A stretch of 64,000 nucleotides of DNA from NCBI RefSeq assembly GCF_030718205.1, contig NZ_JAUZQF010000009.1, positions 310,001 to 374,000 of the forward strand. Reading direction: 5' to 3'. Position numbers and translations under genes: made by a program. Each line of letters begins with the position of its first letter. Positions within the stretch are counted from its first letter, which is position 1. Below the pieces are notes generated by a model. The model searched no databases. It was given only the letters and a program-made list of their open reading frames with translations, and was not told the origin of the DNA. Of the stretch, positions 17,772 to 25,991 are shown in pieces. This stretch comes from Nonomuraea turcica (GTDB lineage: Bacteria; Actinomycetota; Actinomycetes; Streptosporangiales; Streptosporangiaceae).

Positions 17772-18671
17772 GTGCTGATGGTTCTGGACACCCCGTCCCT
17801 CTACTTCCGCGCCTTCTACGGCATACCGGAGTCGATCACGGCCCCCGACGGCTCGCCCGTCAACGCCGTGCGCGGCCTCATCGACATGATCGCCACTCTC
17901 GTGCGCAAGCACTCCCCCGCGGAGCTCGCGGCCACCATGGACGCCGACTGGCGTCCGGCCTTCCGCGTGGCGGCGATCCCGACCTACAAGGCGCACCGCG
18001 TCGCCCACGGCAACACCGAAGTGGTGCCCGACGCGCTCGTCCCACAGATCGCCGTCATCCAGGAGGTGCTCGACGCGCTCGGCATCGCCCGCCTGGAGTC
18101 CGCCGGTTACGAGGCCGACGACGTCATCGGCACGCTCACCCACCGGTCGGGTGGCGCGGTCGACATCGTCACCGGCGACCGCGACCTGTTCCAGCTGGTC
18201 GACGACGCCCGACCGGTCCGCGTGCTCTACACCGTCCGCGGCATCCGCAACCTGCAGATCGTGGACGAGGCGTTCGTCACCGCCAAATACGGCGTCCCCG
18301 GCCGCGCCTACGCCGACTTCGCCACGCTGCGGGGCGACCCCAGCGACGGCCTGCCCGGCGTGAGCGGCGTCGGCGAGAAGACCGCGGCCGCGCTCATCAC
18401 CCGCTTCGGCTCCCTCGAGGCCCTGCTCGAGGCCTTGGACGGGGGCGTGACCGATGGCTTCCCCGCCGGCAGCCGCACCAGGCTGGCCGCGGCCCGCGAC
18501 TACCTGAGCGCCGCTCCCGCGGTGGTCAAGGTGGCCCATGACGCCCCGCTCCCGGCCGCCGACCTGGCGCTGCCGGCCAAGCCGCGCGACCCCGAGGCGC
18601 TGGTGCGCCTGGCCGACCGCTACGGCCTGGACGGCCCGCTCAACCGCCTCCTCGACGTGCTGGGCGGCTGA
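17772..18671 (+). CDS. 5'-3' exonuclease (PolA N-terminal/FEN-like)
   Basis: A 299-residue stand-alone flap-endonuclease-type protein. Acidic metal-site segments are visible in order: LDTPSLYFRAFYGIP, MDADWRPAFR, GYEADDVIGTL, VTGDRDLFQLV, and the helix-hairpin-helix GDPSDGLPGVSGVGEKTAAA. It removes RNA primers or 5' flaps and is separate from the polymerase I fusion. GTG start at 17772, with an in-frame ATG two codons later as alternative. The gene converges on menD with only 35 bp between the stops. Confidence 0.93.
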   Translation: MLMVLDTPSLYFRAFYGIPESITAPDGSPVNAVRGLIDMIATLVRKHSPAELAATMDADWRPAFRVAAIPTYKAHRVAHGNTEVVPDALVPQIAVIQEVLDALGIARLESAGYEADDVIGTLTHRSGGAVDIVTGDRDLFQLVDDARPVRVLYTVRGIRNLQIVDEAFVTAKYGVPGRAYADFATLRGDPSDGLPGVSGVGEKTAAALITRFGSLEALLEALDGGVTDGFPAGSRTRLAAARDYLSAAPAVVKVAHDAPLPAADLALPAKPRDPEALVRLADRYGLDGPLNRLLDVLGG

Positions 18672-18687
18672 CCGCCGCGCGCCGCAA

Positions 18688-18726
18688 GGCGGCCAGCAGG
18701 GCGCCGCTAGGCGGCCAGCAGGGCGC
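18688..18726. repeat. 17-bp direct repeat spanning the menD 3' end
   Basis: The sequence GGCGGCCAGCAGGGCGC occurs at 18688-18704 (intergenic) and 18710-18726 (covering the last codons of menD), 22 bp apart. A small duplication of a gene tail. Confidence 0.75.
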
Positions 18727-20368
18727 GGACGGCCGCCTGCGCGGCCTCACGCAGGCGGGCGTGCACGAGCACGTTCTCCTCGCGGTCGGTACGCACCTCG
18801 ACCACGCGCGGCCCCTCGCCGCGCAGCGCCTTCGGCAGCTCCGTGATCTCCGACACCAGCGTGTAGGGCGTCCCGGTCGCGGCCGTCGCATACCCGAGAT
18901 CGACCCCGTGCGGCGTGCCGAAGACCCGCTCGAACGGGTCGCGCACCGCCGCCTGCGGCAGGAGCGAGAAGATCCCGCCCCCGTCGTTGTTGACCACCAC
19001 GAAGCACACGTCGGGCCGGGGCTCGCGGGGCCCGAGGATCAGCCCGTTCTGATCGTGCAGGAACGACAGGTCGCCGAGCAGCGCGAAGGCGGGCCCGTTG
19101 TGCGCCAGCGCCGCCCCCATCGCGGTCGAGACCAGGCCGTCGATCCCGGAGGCGCCCCGGTTGGCCATCACTCTGATGCCGCGCCGCGGCCGCATCGCCT
19201 GGTCCAGGTCCCTGATCGGCATCGACGACCCGCAGAACAGCAGCGCCCCGTTCGGCAGCGCGTCCACCAGGTCCCTGGCCAGGCGCGGCTCGCTGACACC
19301 CGAGACGTCGAGCACCTCGTCCACGGCCGACCTGGCCGCGAGGTCCGCCCGTCGCCAGGCGTGCAGCCAGCTGTCGTCGCCCGCGGCCACCGGGATCTCC
19401 ACCGCCTGCGCCACCTGTGTGGCCGACCTGGTCGGGTCGGGCCAGCGGTCCAGGTCGGGCGCCACCACGATGTGCTCCGCGGTCCGCCGCAGCCAGGACA
19501 GCAGCGGCCGCGACAGCCCGGGCCGCCCCAAGGTGACCACCACATCGGGCCGGTGCGCGTCGGCGAACTCGGGCGTCCCCAGCAGGTAGTGGTAGGTCGA
19601 GATGGCGTGGTCGCCGTACCGGGCGCCGCCGTTCGGCTCCGACAGCACGGGCCAGCCCGCCATGCCGGCGGCGGCCACGTAGCGGCGCACGTTCGCGGCG
19701 CCGTCGCCGACGACCAGCACGCCGCGCCGGGTCGGCGGGATGTGCAGGGCGATCGGCGGGGGAGCGACCCTGGCCCGCACCCACGGGCCGTTGGCGCCGC
19801 CGTCGAGCGGCTCGCACCAGGTGGTGTCGCCGTCGGGGATGAGCGGCTCCCTGAAGGCCAGGTTGAGATGGACAGGGCCGGGGTTCGCCGGGCCGGCGGC
19901 CCGCTGGTAGGCGCGGCAGGCCAGCGACCGCCAGTAGGCCACCTGCCCGGGGCGGTCCTCCGGCACGCCGACCTCGGCGAACCAGCGCGTGGCCGTCCCG
20001 TAGAGCTTGATCTGGTCGATCGTCTGGTTGGCGCCGGTGCCGCGCAGCTCGGGCGGGCGGTCGGCGGTGAGCACCAGCAGCGGCACGCCCGACTCGCTCG
20101 CCTCGATCACGGCCGGGTGGAAGTTCGCGGTGGCCGTGCCGGACGAGCAGATCAGCGCGACCGGCCGCTCGGACCGCTTGGCCAGCCCGAGCGCCAGGTA
20201 TGACGCCGAGCGCTCATCGATGCGCACGTGCAGCCGCACCCGCGACTCGGCGTGCAGCGCCAGCGCCAGCGGGGCCGAGCGCGAGCCGGGCGCCAGCACC
20301 ACGTCGGTCAGGCCGCAGCGCACCAGCTCGTCGACCAGCACGGTGGCCAGCGCGGTCGCGGGGTTCAA
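18707..20368 (-). CDS. menD: 2-succinyl-5-enolpyruvyl-6-hydroxy-3-cyclohexene-1-carboxylate synthase (menaquinone)
   Basis: A 553-residue thiamine-diphosphate enzyme joining 2-oxoglutarate and isochorismate in classical menaquinone synthesis. Visible family features: NPATALATVLVDEL and VVLAPGSRSAPLALAL at the N-terminus, IDERSASYLALGLAK, CSSGTATANFHPAV, and the ThDP/Mg segment LLGDLSFLHDQNGL then NNDGGGIFSLLPQ. The TTG at 20368 is chosen because GGAGG lies seven bases before it and because actinobacterial MenD proteins begin at NPxTALA. The start overlaps the menC stop (TTGA), so menC and menD are translationally coupled. Confidence 0.96.
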   Translation of the reverse strand: MNPATALATVLVDELVRCGLTDVVLAPGSRSAPLALALHAESRVRLHVRIDERSASYLALGLAKRSERPVALICSSGTATANFHPAVIEASESGVPLLVLTADRPPELRGTGANQTIDQIKLYGTATRWFAEVGVPEDRPGQVAYWRSLACRAYQRAAGPANPGPVHLNLAFREPLIPDGDTTWCEPLDGGANGPWVRARVAPPPIALHIPPTRRGVLVVGDGAANVRRYVAAAGMAGWPVLSEPNGGARYGDHAISTYHYLLGTPEFADAHRPDVVVTLGRPGLSRPLLSWLRRTAEHIVVAPDLDRWPDPTRSATQVAQAVEIPVAAGDDSWLHAWRRADLAARSAVDEVLDVSGVSEPRLARDLVDALPNGALLFCGSSMPIRDLDQAMRPRRGIRVMANRGASGIDGLVSTAMGAALAHNGPAFALLGDLSFLHDQNGLILGPREPRPDVCFVVVNNDGGGIFSLLPQAAVRDPFERVFGTPHGVDLGYATAATGTPYTLVSEITELPKALRGEGPRVVEVRTDREENVLVHARLREAAQAAVRALLAA

Positions 20369-21309
20369 CGTGACGCCTCCTGCATCCGGCGAAGCCACTG
20401 GGGAGATTCAATCTCAAAAGCCGACAACTGCTGATCATCCACCGATGGGCGGCGCACCGCCAGCCGCCCGTCCACGGGCGTCAGCGGGTCGTCCACGACG
20501 TCGCCCGCGAGCAGCGGCAGCGTGCCGAGCCCGCACGCGTACGGCAACGACGGCAGCGCCGCCGCCAGCGCCAGCCCCGCCGCGAGACCTACAGAGGTTT
20601 CGACGGCGCTGGAGACCACGGCGGGCAGCCCGCACGCCTCCACCACCCGCAGCGCGTTTCGCACCCCGCCCAGCGGCTGTACCTTGACCACCGCGACGTC
20701 GGCCGCCTCGGCCGCCCTGACCCGCAGCGGATCCTCGGCCCGCCGGATGGACTCGTCGGCGGCGATCGGCACGTCGCAGGCCCGCCGCACCGCCGCCAGC
20801 TCCTCCAGCGTGGCGCACGGCTGCTCGGCGTACTCCAGGTCGTAGGTGTCCAGGCGCTTCAGCCGCCGCACGGCCTCATCGACGCTCCACGCGCCGTTGA
20901 CGTCGACCCGGAGCCTGCCCGCCGGGCCGAGCGCGTCACGCACGGCCTCCACCCTGGCCACGTCCTCGTCGAACGTCTGCCCCCGCTCGCCCACCTTGAC
21001 CTTGGCCGTGCCGCAGCCGGAGCGCCGCACCAGCTCGTAGGCCCGCTCGGGATCGACCGCAGGCACCGTCGCGTTGACGGGAACGCTGTCGCGCACCGGC
21101 TCCGGCCAGCCCTCGAAGGCCGCCTCGCGGGCGCACGCCAGCCACCGGGCGCACTCGCGCGGGCCGTACTCCGGAAACGGGGAGAACTCCCCCCACCCCG
21201 CCGGGCCGCGCAGCAGCACCCCTTCTCTGACGGTCTGTCCCCGGAAACGCAGGCGCATCGGGATTCGGAAGACCGCGGGAACCCCGGGAGCTTCGGGAGA
21301 ACCTGCCAC
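20365..21309 (-). CDS. menC: o-Succinylbenzoate synthase
   Basis: A 314-residue enolase-superfamily enzyme that dehydrates SHCHC to o-succinylbenzoate. Motifs: catalytic Lys in AKVKVGERG (about 103-110), metal ligands Asp in RVDVNGAW, Glu in YAEQP, Asp in AADESIR, and catalytic Lys in VVKVQPLGG. Length and motifs match actinobacterial MenC. GTG start. It precedes menD in the transcript and is divergent from menE with 56 bp between starts, so the three consecutive steps of the pathway are encoded together and may share control. Confidence 0.94.
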   Translation of the reverse strand: MAGSPEAPGVPAVFRIPMRLRFRGQTVREGVLLRGPAGWGEFSPFPEYGPRECARWLACAREAAFEGWPEPVRDSVPVNATVPAVDPERAYELVRRSGCGTAKVKVGERGQTFDEDVARVEAVRDALGPAGRLRVDVNGAWSVDEAVRRLKRLDTYDLEYAEQPCATLEELAAVRRACDVPIAADESIRRAEDPLRVRAAEAADVAVVKVQPLGGVRNALRVVEACGLPAVVSSAVETSVGLAAGLALAAALPSLPYACGLGTLPLLAGDVVDDPLTPVDGRLAVRRPSVDDQQLSAFEIESPQWLRRMQEASR

Positions 21310-21365
21310 GACCCTCCCCGCTTCCCTGCGCCGCTGTCCGACGTGTCGCCATTAACCTTACGAGC

Positions 21366-22511
21366 ATGTGGAGGAACCCGTCGCATCCGGACCGTCCGCT
21401 GCATGCCATTGTGCAGCCTCCGGGACCCGCGCTGTTCACGGCCGTCCGCGACGCGCTGACCGGCGACGGACCCGCCGTCCTCCCCCTGCCTCCCGGCCAG
21501 GCCGATGCCGCGCTGGCCGCGCTGCGCCCCACCCACGTCGACGGGACGCCCCAGGACGGCGGCGCCGGCGTGCCCGCCGACGTGGCGGTCGTGATCGCCA
21601 CCAGCGGCAGCACCGGCACGCCCAAGGGCGTGATGCTCTCGGCCACCGCGCTGCGCGCCTCCGCGGCCGCCTCCCTGCGGCGCGTGGAGGCCTCCAAGGG
21701 CGAGCGCTGGCTGTGCTGCCTGCCCGTCTCCCACGTCTCCGGCCTGCAGGTCCTGGTGCGCGCCCTGCTGTCGGACAGCGAGCCGATCATCCACCCGCGC
21801 TTCGACCCGCGCGCGGTCCTGGACTCCGGCGCCGACCACGTCTCGCTGGTGCCGACCCAGCTGCACCGGCTCGTGGAGCTGGAGGCCGACCTGTCGGGGT
21901 TCCGCACCATCCTGCTCGGCGGCGCCGCGCCCCGTCCTGGCCTGCTGGAGCGGGCCCGGGACCTCGGCGGCCGGATCGTGACGACGTACGGGATGAGCGA
22001 GACGTGCGGCGGCTGCGTGTACGACGGCCAGCCCCTTTACAATGTAGATCTCAAGATCGGCGAGGACGGGCTGATCCGGATCGCCGGTCCCGTGCTCTTC
22101 TCCGGCTACCGCTCCGGCGAGCCCGCCCCGTTCGACGGCGGCTGGTTCGTCACCTCCGACCTGGGCGAGCTGGCCGGCGGGCGGCTGCGGGTGCTGGGCC
22201 GGGCAGACGACGTCATCAACACCGGTGGCGAGAAGGTCATGGCCGCCGCCGTGGCCGCCGTGCTCGGCACCCACCCCGCGATCGCCGACGTGGCCGTGAT
22301 CGGCGTGCCCGACCCCGAATGGGGCGAGCTCGTCACCGCGGTCGTGGTCCCCGCCGCCCCCGACACGCCACTCACGCTTGCCCAATTGCGGGCATACTGC
22401 CGCGATAGGCTTCCCCCTCACGCCACCCCGCGCGAGCTGCGCCTGGTCACCGGACTGCCGCTGCTGCCGAACGGCAAGACCGATCTGGTACGGCTGAAAG
22501 CAGGAACCTGA
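21366..22511 (+). CDS. menE: o-Succinylbenzoate-CoA ligase
   Basis: A 381-residue ANL-superfamily acyl-CoA synthetase of the short actinobacterial MenE type. ATP-binding loop ATSGSTGTPKGVM (about 79), VVTTYGMSETCGG-type motif, SDLGEL, the hinge GRADDVINTGGEKV, and the C-terminal catalytic Lys in LPNGKTDLVRL. It activates o-succinylbenzoate with CoA and ATP. Divergent from menC-menD. Four bases after its stop the following frame opens, but the next gene begins at its own ribosome-binding site 44 bp later. Confidence 0.94.
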   Translation: MWRNPSHPDRPLHAIVQPPGPALFTAVRDALTGDGPAVLPLPPGQADAALAALRPTHVDGTPQDGGAGVPADVAVVIATSGSTGTPKGVMLSATALRASAAASLRRVEASKGERWLCCLPVSHVSGLQVLVRALLSDSEPIIHPRFDPRAVLDSGADHVSLVPTQLHRLVELEADLSGFRTILLGGAAPRPGLLERARDLGGRIVTTYGMSETCGGCVYDGQPLYNVDLKIGEDGLIRIAGPVLFSGYRSGEPAPFDGGWFVTSDLGELAGGRLRVLGRADDVINTGGEKVMAAAVAAVLGTHPAIADVAVIGVPDPEWGELVTAVVVPAAPDTPLTLAQLRAYCRDRLPPHATPRELRLVTGLPLLPNGKTDLVRLKAGT

Positions 22512-22554
22512 CGAGGTGCGGCTGCGTCAGAGTGGGGAGAAGGAGGGAGCCTTC

Positions 22555-22884
22555 ATGGACCAGACCCGCAAGATGTGGGCATCCGCGGCCATCATCGGCG
22601 CCATCGTCATCGCCGGCGTCTCAGTCGCGGCGGCCGCCTCCGCGGGCAGGCTCGACCAGGTCGGCGAGGAGACCAGAGCTGTGGTGGAGAAGGCATCACC
22701 GTCCGGCCCGCCGGCGACGCCGGCCCCGTCTCCCGAGCCCACCGATGACGACATCGTGGTCTCCCGGGAGGTCAACCCCGACCCCAGCAAGGTGCTCGAA
22801 TACTGGACGGACGAGCGCATGGAGGACGCCGAGCCCATGCCCATGCCGGAGGTCACGACCGGCGAGATCGACGTGACCGAGTAA
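22555..22884 (+). CDS. Small single-pass membrane protein of unknown function
   Basis: 109 residues: a short basic start, one membrane segment (AAIIGAIVIAGVSVAAAASA, about 10-29), then an acidic, proline-rich extracytoplasmic tail (SGPPATPAPSPEPTDDD). The ATG follows a strong GGAGGG ribosome-binding site. It resembles no family I recognise. It follows menE closely and is closed by a strong terminator, so it probably belongs to the menE transcript; a role in the membrane near menaquinone enzymes would be speculation. Confidence 0.78.
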   Translation: MDQTRKMWASAAIIGAIVIAGVSVAAAASAGRLDQVGEETRAVVEKASPSGPPATPAPSPEPTDDDIVVSREVNPDPSKVLEYWTDERMEDAEPMPMPEVTTGEIDVTE

Positions 22885-22894
22885 GACCCGCACG

Positions 22895-22931
22895 AGGGAC
22901 GGCTCGCCACATGGGCGATCCGTCCCTTTTT
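22895..22931 (+). terminator. Rho-independent terminator after the menE transcript
   Basis: Stem AGGGACGG (22895-22902) pairs with CCGTCCCT (22920-22927); an inner stem TCGCC/GGCGA extends it. The hairpin is followed by TTTT. Confidence 0.88.
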
Positions 22932-23059
22932 GGCATTTCGTCCAGGCGGGAACAAATGGCGGAGAATGGCGTTATTGATACTGGTGCGCCGTGCGGACAA
23001 CGAAGCCGCCCGCCATAACCTGCCTGATCGCTTCTACTCCGTACGGAGGAGGTGTCCTC

Positions 23060-24451
23060 ATGCCCACATCCGCCGTGGCGACCCCACCCGCGACTCTCGA
23101 CCAATTGCTTGAACGAGGGCGTAACCAGGGTCACCTTTCTCTGGCGGAGCTGCGTGACGCGTTCGCCGAAGCCGGGATCAGCCCCTCTGAGGGCCGCACG
23201 ATACTGCGCGAGCTGTCGGAGGCCGGCGTGAGCCTGGCCGCCGAGAACGAGCCGTCGCTCAGCAAGACCGCCCCCAAGAAGACCACCACCAGGAAGCCCG
23301 CACAGTCGAGGGCCACCGAGGAGCAGGAAGAAGCCGCTCCGAAGAAGTCTCCGACCTCGCGAGCAAAGGCTACCGGCCGTAAGGCGGCCAAGGCAAAAAC
23401 CGACATGCCGGCCGCGGCGAAGGGCGTCGTCCCGCCCGACCCCAAGCCGGAACACGAGGAGGACGTGCCCGACGACATCGTCATGACCTCTGAGAACGAA
23501 GAAATCGAGACCGAGCAGCTCGACCTGGACGACACGCAGTCCACCATGGGCGACTCGGTGCACACCTACCTCAAGTCCATCGGCCGCCGCACGCTGCTGA
23601 CCGCGGCACAGGAGGTCGAGCTGGCCAGGCGGATCGAAGCCGGACTGTACGCCGAGTACAAGCTGGAGACCCACCCCGAGCTGCCGCTGGACGTCCGCGA
23701 GGACCTGCGCATGGTCGTCGAGGACGGCCGGCAGGCCAAGGACCACATGCTGGAGGCCAACCTGCGGCTGGTCGTCTCGGTGGCCAAGAAGTACACCGAC
23801 CGCGGCATGTCCCTGCTGGACGTGGTCCAGGAGGGCAACCTGGGACTGATCAGGGCCGTGGAGAAGTTCGACTACACCAAGGGTTTCAAGTTCTCCACCT
23901 ACGCCATGTGGTGGATCAGGCAGGCCATCCAGCGCGGCTTCGCCGACTCCGCGCGAACGATCCGGCTGCCCGTCCACGTGCTGGAGATGCTCTCCAAGCT
24001 GTCGCGGATCGAGCGTGACATGCACCAGCGCCTGGGGCGCGAGCCCACGCCCGAGGAGCTGGCGATCGAGCTGGACAAGACGCCGGACCAGATCGAAGAG
24101 CTGCTGCGCACCAGCCGCCAGCCGATCTCGCTGAACGCGACGATCGGCGAGGACGGGGAGACCACGATCGGCGACCTCATCGAGGACGTCGACTCGCCGG
24201 AGGCCTCGGAGATCGTCGACCGCCAGCTGCTGGGCGACCAGCTGCGCGGTGTGCTCGACAACCTCTCGCCGCGGGAGTCGAAGATCATGGCGCTGCGGTT
24301 CGGCCTGGTGGACGGCAAGCCGCACACGCTCGACGAGATCGGCAAGCACCTGGGGCTGACCCGGGAGCGGATCCGTCAGCTGGAGAAGGAGTCGCTGTCC
24401 AAGCTGCGCCACCCGAGCAACACCCGCCCGCTGCTCGACTGGGCCAGCTGA
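23060..24451 (+). CDS. RNA polymerase sigma factor, HrdB/RpoD-like (group 1 or 2)
   Basis: 463 residues. An N-terminal sigma-1-like helical region (LDQLLERGRNQGHLSLAELR) is followed by a Lys/Ala-rich, then acidic stretch (about 65-160) typical of actinobacterial principal sigma factors. Region 2 (EANLRLVVSVAKKY, EKFDYTKGFKFSTYAMWWIR from about 232), region 3, and region 4.2 (TLDEIGKHLGLTRERIRQLE, about 423-442) are complete. The terminus HPSNTRPLLDWAS and region 2.4 residues (WIRQAIQRGFADSARTIRLP) differ from S. coelicolor HrdB (ITRAMADQARTIRIP, HPSRSQVLRDYLD), so this may be a paralogue rather than the housekeeping factor. ATG with GGAGGAGG upstream. It is transcribed alone between two terminators. 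Confidence 0.9.
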   Translation: MPTSAVATPPATLDQLLERGRNQGHLSLAELRDAFAEAGISPSEGRTILRELSEAGVSLAAENEPSLSKTAPKKTTTRKPAQSRATEEQEEAAPKKSPTSRAKATGRKAAKAKTDMPAAAKGVVPPDPKPEHEEDVPDDIVMTSENEEIETEQLDLDDTQSTMGDSVHTYLKSIGRRTLLTAAQEVELARRIEAGLYAEYKLETHPELPLDVREDLRMVVEDGRQAKDHMLEANLRLVVSVAKKYTDRGMSLLDVVQEGNLGLIRAVEKFDYTKGFKFSTYAMWWIRQAIQRGFADSARTIRLPVHVLEMLSKLSRIERDMHQRLGREPTPEELAIELDKTPDQIEELLRTSRQPISLNATIGEDGETTIGDLIEDVDSPEASEIVDRQLLGDQLRGVLDNLSPRESKIMALRFGLVDGKPHTLDEIGKHLGLTRERIRQLEKESLSKLRHPSNTRPLLDWAS

Positions 24452-24463
24452 CCGCTCTGAAGC

Positions 24464-24503
24464 AAAGCCCCGGCCACACGAGGGAGGCGTGACCGGGGCT
24501 TTT
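24464..24503. terminator. Terminator between the sigma-factor gene and the convergent coiled-coil gene
   Basis: AAAGCCCCGGCCAC (24464-24477) pairs with GTGACCGGGGCTTT (24489-24502) with one G-U pair, ending in TTTT. The arms carry A-runs and T-runs on both sides, so it can act in both directions. Confidence 0.88.
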
Positions 24504-24519
24504 CCATGCGCGCGTCGAG

Positions 24520-24918
24520 TCAGACGGTGGAGGGCACCGGGCGGGGCACGCTCGGGATCCCCCACAGCCGGTTTTCCTCGCGCAGCGTCCGCAGCCGCTC
24601 CACCTCATCGGTCCACATCCGGCCGGCCGGCGTGGCCCGGGCCTTGCGCCGCGCGATCCGATCGTCGTAGGACTTCACCCCGAACGTGGCCCGCTGCCCC
24701 GCCTCGGCGGCCCGCAGCGCGTCGGTCAGCGCCCGGTCGAACGCCCGCCCCGCGGCCAGCAGCTCGATGTCGTCGGCGGCCGCGGCCCGCAGCTCCCGCA
24801 GCAGCTGCTCGGCCTGCCGCGCCTTCTCGAGCAGCTCGGGAAAGCTCTTGGAGATCTCCTGGTCCGCGTGATAGCGAACCTCGGCCTCCCGGCTCACCCG
24901 CGGACGGAAAAACGCCAT
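24520..24918 (-). CDS. Conserved hypothetical coiled-coil protein
   Basis: 132 residues from ATG 24918 (MAFFRPRVSREAEVRYHADQ). Mostly charged alpha-helix rich in Ala, Glu and Arg (ELLEKARQAEQLLRELRAAA, then a second helix with RAFDRALTDALRAAEAGQ), no membrane segment or signal. AGGG lies at ribosome-binding distance. I do not recognise a functional family. The gene is convergent to the sigma factor and divergent from the TetR gene (106 bp between starts). Confidence 0.72.
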   Translation of the reverse strand: MAFFRPRVSREAEVRYHADQEISKSFPELLEKARQAEQLLRELRAAAADDIELLAAGRAFDRALTDALRAAEAGQRATFGVKSYDDRIARRKARATPAGRMWTDEVERLRTLREENRLWGIPSVPRPVPSTV

Positions 24919-25011
24919 CGACCCTGCCCTTTCGCCAGCCTGCACCTCATTCAACGGCCAAGAGTACGCCGTCGCGCGACACGAACTGAAATCACCCCGG
25001 CGCGGCGGCCT

Positions 25012-25022
25012 TTACATTGTAA
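25012..25022. promoter_or_regulatory. Candidate TetR operator TTACA-T-TGTAA
   Basis: A perfect palindrome with 5-bp arms, ending one base before the ATG of the TetR gene (25024). Size and position fit autoregulation by the TetR protein, perhaps of a leaderless transcript. Confidence 0.55.
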
Positions 25023-25023
25023 G

Positions 25024-25593
25024 ATGATCGCCATGCCCGCCAAGCGACCACCCGTTCCCCTCTCCCGCGAGCGCATCATCGAGGCCGCGCTCCACATCGC
25101 CGACAGCCAGGGCCTGCGCCGGCTGACCATGCGGCGCCTGGGCGACGCCCTGCAGGTGGAGGCCATGGCCATCTACCACCACCTGCCCCGGGGCAAGGAG
25201 GCGCTGATGGACGCCCTGGCCGAGCACGTCACCACCGTGACCGTGGAGCAGGGCTCGACCTGGCAGGAGACGGCCAAGGCCTGGTGCCGGGCCGAGCGCG
25301 AGCTGCTCCGCGAGCACCCGGGCGTGCTCGCCCTGGCGCTGACCAAACCCCCGAAGGGGGCCACGGCCCTCGCCATCAGGGAGCAGGTCGAACAACTCGC
25401 CGACGGCGGCCTGGACGACGCGGCGCAGGGCGTCCGCGCGCTGCGGGCCTTCGTGTTCGGCAGCGTCGCCGTCGAGGTCCAGCAGTCCGGCTGGGCCGAT
25501 CCCGAAGTCGACGAGTGGGTAAGACGGGATGAAAGAGCCGACATGGACTTCGAGCGCGGACTCGACGCTCTCCTCAAGGGTTTGCAAACGTGA
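25024..25593 (+). CDS. TetR-family transcriptional regulator (TetR_C-like)
   Basis: 189 residues. Residues ~12-60 hold the TetR helix-turn-helix (LSRERIIEAALHIADSQGLR, LTMRRLGDALQVEAMAIYHH); the rest is the ligand-binding, dimerising domain of the tetracycline-repressor type (PRGKEALMDALAEHV). ATG 25024 is used; an in-frame ATG at 25033 is possible. No ribosome-binding site is seen and the operator-like palindrome abuts the start, consistent with a leaderless transcript. The target is probably itself and perhaps the divergent coiled-coil gene. The 197-bp gap after it contains no gene. Confidence 0.9.
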   Translation: MIAMPAKRPPVPLSRERIIEAALHIADSQGLRRLTMRRLGDALQVEAMAIYHHLPRGKEALMDALAEHVTTVTVEQGSTWQETAKAWCRAERELLREHPGVLALALTKPPKGATALAIREQVEQLADGGLDDAAQGVRALRAFVFGSVAVEVQQSGWADPEVDEWVRRDERADMDFERGLDALLKGLQT

Positions 25594-25790
25594 TGCGCGT
25601 GTCACGCTTGGCCCGTTATCCTGCATAAGGCACGCTGTGTCGAAGGTCACACGTTCCGGGGACCCCCCCTGTAACAGTCCGAAGGACTATGTCGGAATGT
25701 GTGACGGACATCGCACACTTGCCAAAACGACAACCCGAGCCGCTCCCGTCCCTCAGCGGGGGCATTTCACGAGATATCGGAGGCACGCCG

Positions 25791-25982
25791 ATGTGCCCGC
25801 ACGACCCGGCCTGTCCGGATGCAGAGGCGCCAGACCGCGAGAAGGCACGCACTCTCGCCTGCCACCCCGAGCAGGGATGGAGCCTGCTCTGCAACGGCGT
25901 CGTCCTGTTCGAGGACACCGGGGAGCTCCTGCCCAGCGGCGCCAGCATCGAACCGCACCGGCCCGTGGTCGGCGCGGCCTGA
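25791..25982 (+). CDS. DUF5999-family small protein
   Basis: 63 residues, MCPHDPACPDAEAPDREKAR at the start and HPEQGWSLLCNGVVLFEDTG near the middle, the conserved DUF5999 pattern widespread in Streptomyces and relatives. Three Cys residues and a His near the N-terminus and one Cys later could bind metal. ATG with a GGAGG-like site (ATCGGAGG) upstream. Function is unknown. It converges with the hydrolase gene, stops nine bases apart. Confidence 0.88.
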   Translation: MCPHDPACPDAEAPDREKARTLACHPEQGWSLLCNGVVLFEDTGELLPSGASIEPHRPVVGAA

Positions 25983-25991
25983 CCTGCGGAC

